64,000 bases of DNA, taken from Macrosoma leucophasiata. Its lineage: Eukaryota > Arthropoda > Insecta > Lepidoptera > Hedylidae. The notes under the pieces were generated by a model. That model did not search any database and had not been told where the DNA came from. It worked only from the letters and a program-made list of their open reading frames with translations. Position 1 is the stretch's first letter; every line of letters starts with the position of its first letter. The translations under genes and the position numbers were made by a program. Location of the stretch: the NCBI GenBank assembly GCA_036365455.1, contig JAWQUS010000007.1, positions 18,554,001-18,618,000 on the forward strand, read 5' to 3'. Positions 62,216 to 64,000 of the stretch are shown piece after piece.

Positions 62216-64000
62216 AGTTATATATTGTTTCAAAAATACCCTAAAATTAAATAAAACAAAATAAATATTTTAAGGGGCATCCATACAACATACATACAAC
62301 GGTTTTTTTTTATACGTACGGACCCCTTTGTTCTCGCAACTGGCCAGTTTCTTTGCTAAATCTATATTACACGATACTTCAGATTCGTTTCATGTTAAAT
62401 AAATTAGTAAACCCTATACAAACCTGCAAATAACATTCACTATCAGAAACTAGTAACCTGAAATCATTGCGAAATATTGTTTACGAGTAACAAGCGAACG
62501 GGAAAGGATTCAGCGGCCGCATTAAATACAGATGAGGGATAAAAAGCAGTTCCCGCAAATGATGCTAAATGATCGTTTCAAACGGGCGGTAGTGCCGCGC
62601 GAGCTCTAACGACTCTATGAATGAATAACAGATCGGCGTAGACACGCCGGCGTTTCGAGGCAGACACGCCGACTTCTAAGGCGTAGACTAATGGCCGAAT
62701 ACACATACACAAACGTCACTTTTTTTCTTTCAGTTATAATGGCATCGCTGTTACACATATTGCCAGTGTCAAGTAAACAATATGTAAACAATATTTCGTA
62801 TTCGCAGCGTATAAGTTAGTATCAGCCAGGCAGTCAATTATTTAATTTATTATGTCAGTCAAGTGAGTCACAATCAGTTATTCGTTTTGCATTCGTTGGA
62901 AAGGTATTGAGCTCCGTGAGGTTTATAGTAAAGAAATTTCAGGAAAAAATCATTATAAAACGACATTTACGCGGGCGAAGCCGCAGGCAACAGCTAGTTT
63001 AGTTAAATATTACTTCAAAAATACCCTAAAATTAAATAAAACAAAATAAATATTTTAAGGGGCATCCATACAACATACATACAACGGTTTTTTTATATGT
63101 ACGGACCCCTTTGTTCTCGCACCTGGCCAGTTTCTTTGCTAAATCTATATTACACGATACTTTAGATTCGTTTCATGTTAAATAAGTTAGTAAACCCTAT
63201 ACAAACCTGCAAATAAAATTCACTATCAGAAACTAGTAACCTGAAATCATTGCGAAATATTGTTTACGAGTAACAAGCGAACGGGAAAGGATTCAGCGGC
63301 CGCATTAAATACAGATGAGGGATAAAAAGCAGTTCCCGCAAATGATGCTAAATGATCGTTTCAAACGGGCGGTAGTGCCGCGCGAGCTCTAACGACTCTA
63401 TGAATGAATAACAGATCGGCGTAGACACGCCGGCGTTTCGAGGCAGACACGCCGACTTCTAAGGCGTAGACTAATGGCCGAATACACATACACAAACGTC
63501 ACTTTTTTTCTTTCAGTTATAATGGCATCGCTGTTACACATATTGCCAGTGTCAAGTAAACAATATGTAAACAATATTTCGTATTCGCAGCGTATAAGTT
63601 AGTATCAGCCAGGCAGTCAATTATTTAATTTATTATGTCAGTCAAGTGAGTCACAATCAGTTATTCGTTTTGCATTCGTTGGAAAGGTATTGAGCTCCGT
63701 GAGGTTTATAGTAAAGAAATTTCAGGAAAAAATCATTATAAAACGACATTTACGCGGGCGAAGCCGCAGGCAACAGCTAGTTTAGTTAAATATTACTTCA
63801 AAAATACCCTAAAATTAAATAAAACAAAATAAATATTTTAAGGGGCATCCATACAACATACATACAACGGTTTTTTTATATGTACGGACCCCTTTGTTCT
63901 CGCACCTGGCCAGTTTCTTTGCTAAATCTATATTACACGATACTTTAGATTCGTTTCATGTTAAATAAGTTAGTAAACCCTATACAAACCTGCAAATAAA
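62101..64000. repeat. tandem array of a ~784-bp unit, at least 2.4 copies, open at the window end
   Basis: TTTGCATTCGTTGGAAAGG starts at 62101, 62886 and 63669 (periods 785 and 783). Units 2 and 3 look identical over the part visible; unit 1 differs at scattered bases. Each unit contains the dispersed-repeat end, GCGGCCGC, a GTAGACACGCCGGCG stretch and a MITE-like TGGCCGAATACACATACAC. Confidence 0.93.

Overview
The window reads as AT-rich nuclear DNA of an insect, most likely a moth or butterfly (Lepidoptera). The evidence is the repeat content: tRNA-derived SINEs of lepidopteran type, Jockey, RTE and CR1/L2-group LINEs, a CsRn1-type Ty3/gypsy element with a tRNA-Trp primer site, a mariner, many fold-back MITEs and short GT-AG introns. 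There is no prokaryotic gene organisation, rRNA gene or CRISPR array.

Layout. (1) 1-5.4 kb: the 3' part of one host gene on the + strand, an SLC5-family sodium/solute cotransporter. Four exons (2-195, 2386-2567, 3397-3641, 4672-4947) join in phase into 299 codons covering the last membrane segments. Three of the four exons have decayed copies lying directly beside them. An RTE LINE, itself interrupted by another retroelement, sits in one intron. (2) 5.4-12 kb: intergenic or intronic DNA with a Tc1 fossil, a SINE, MITEs, palindromes and dispersed repeats. (3) 12.1-16.85 kb: a CR1/L2-group LINE with both ORFs open. (4) 18.267-24.285 kb: a full-length Jockey-clade LINE on the - strand with poly(A) and a perfect 12-bp target-site duplication; its only obvious lesion is a frame change at a 10-base homopolymer in ORF1. 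(5) 24.3-48 kb: mostly non-coding, with scattered repeat fragments, two short RTE derivatives, a roughly 1-kb fold-back element and a G+C-rich candidate promoter or first exon near 46.5-46.8 kb. (6) 49.1-51.9 kb: a degenerate minisatellite split by two SINEs and a mariner whose order of arrival can be read from the target duplications. (7) 54.387-59.893 kb: an apparently intact Ty3/gypsy element with LTRs that look identical. (8) 60-64 kb: MITEs, a 48-bp perfect palindrome and a roughly 784-bp tandem array that runs off the window.

The two most notable observations are these. First, the gag-pol overlap of the gypsy element carries a GGGAAAC heptamer in the correct phase, followed 6 nt later by a sequence that can form an H-type pseudoknot; the heptamer is the one used by the mammalian domesticated gene PEG10. 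Second, the SLC5 gene shows exon-by-exon in-place tandem duplication followed by decay. Apart from the SLC5 gene, no host protein gene could be supported; essentially all other long ORFs belong to transposable elements. All family names come from motif recognition by eye, without database searches.
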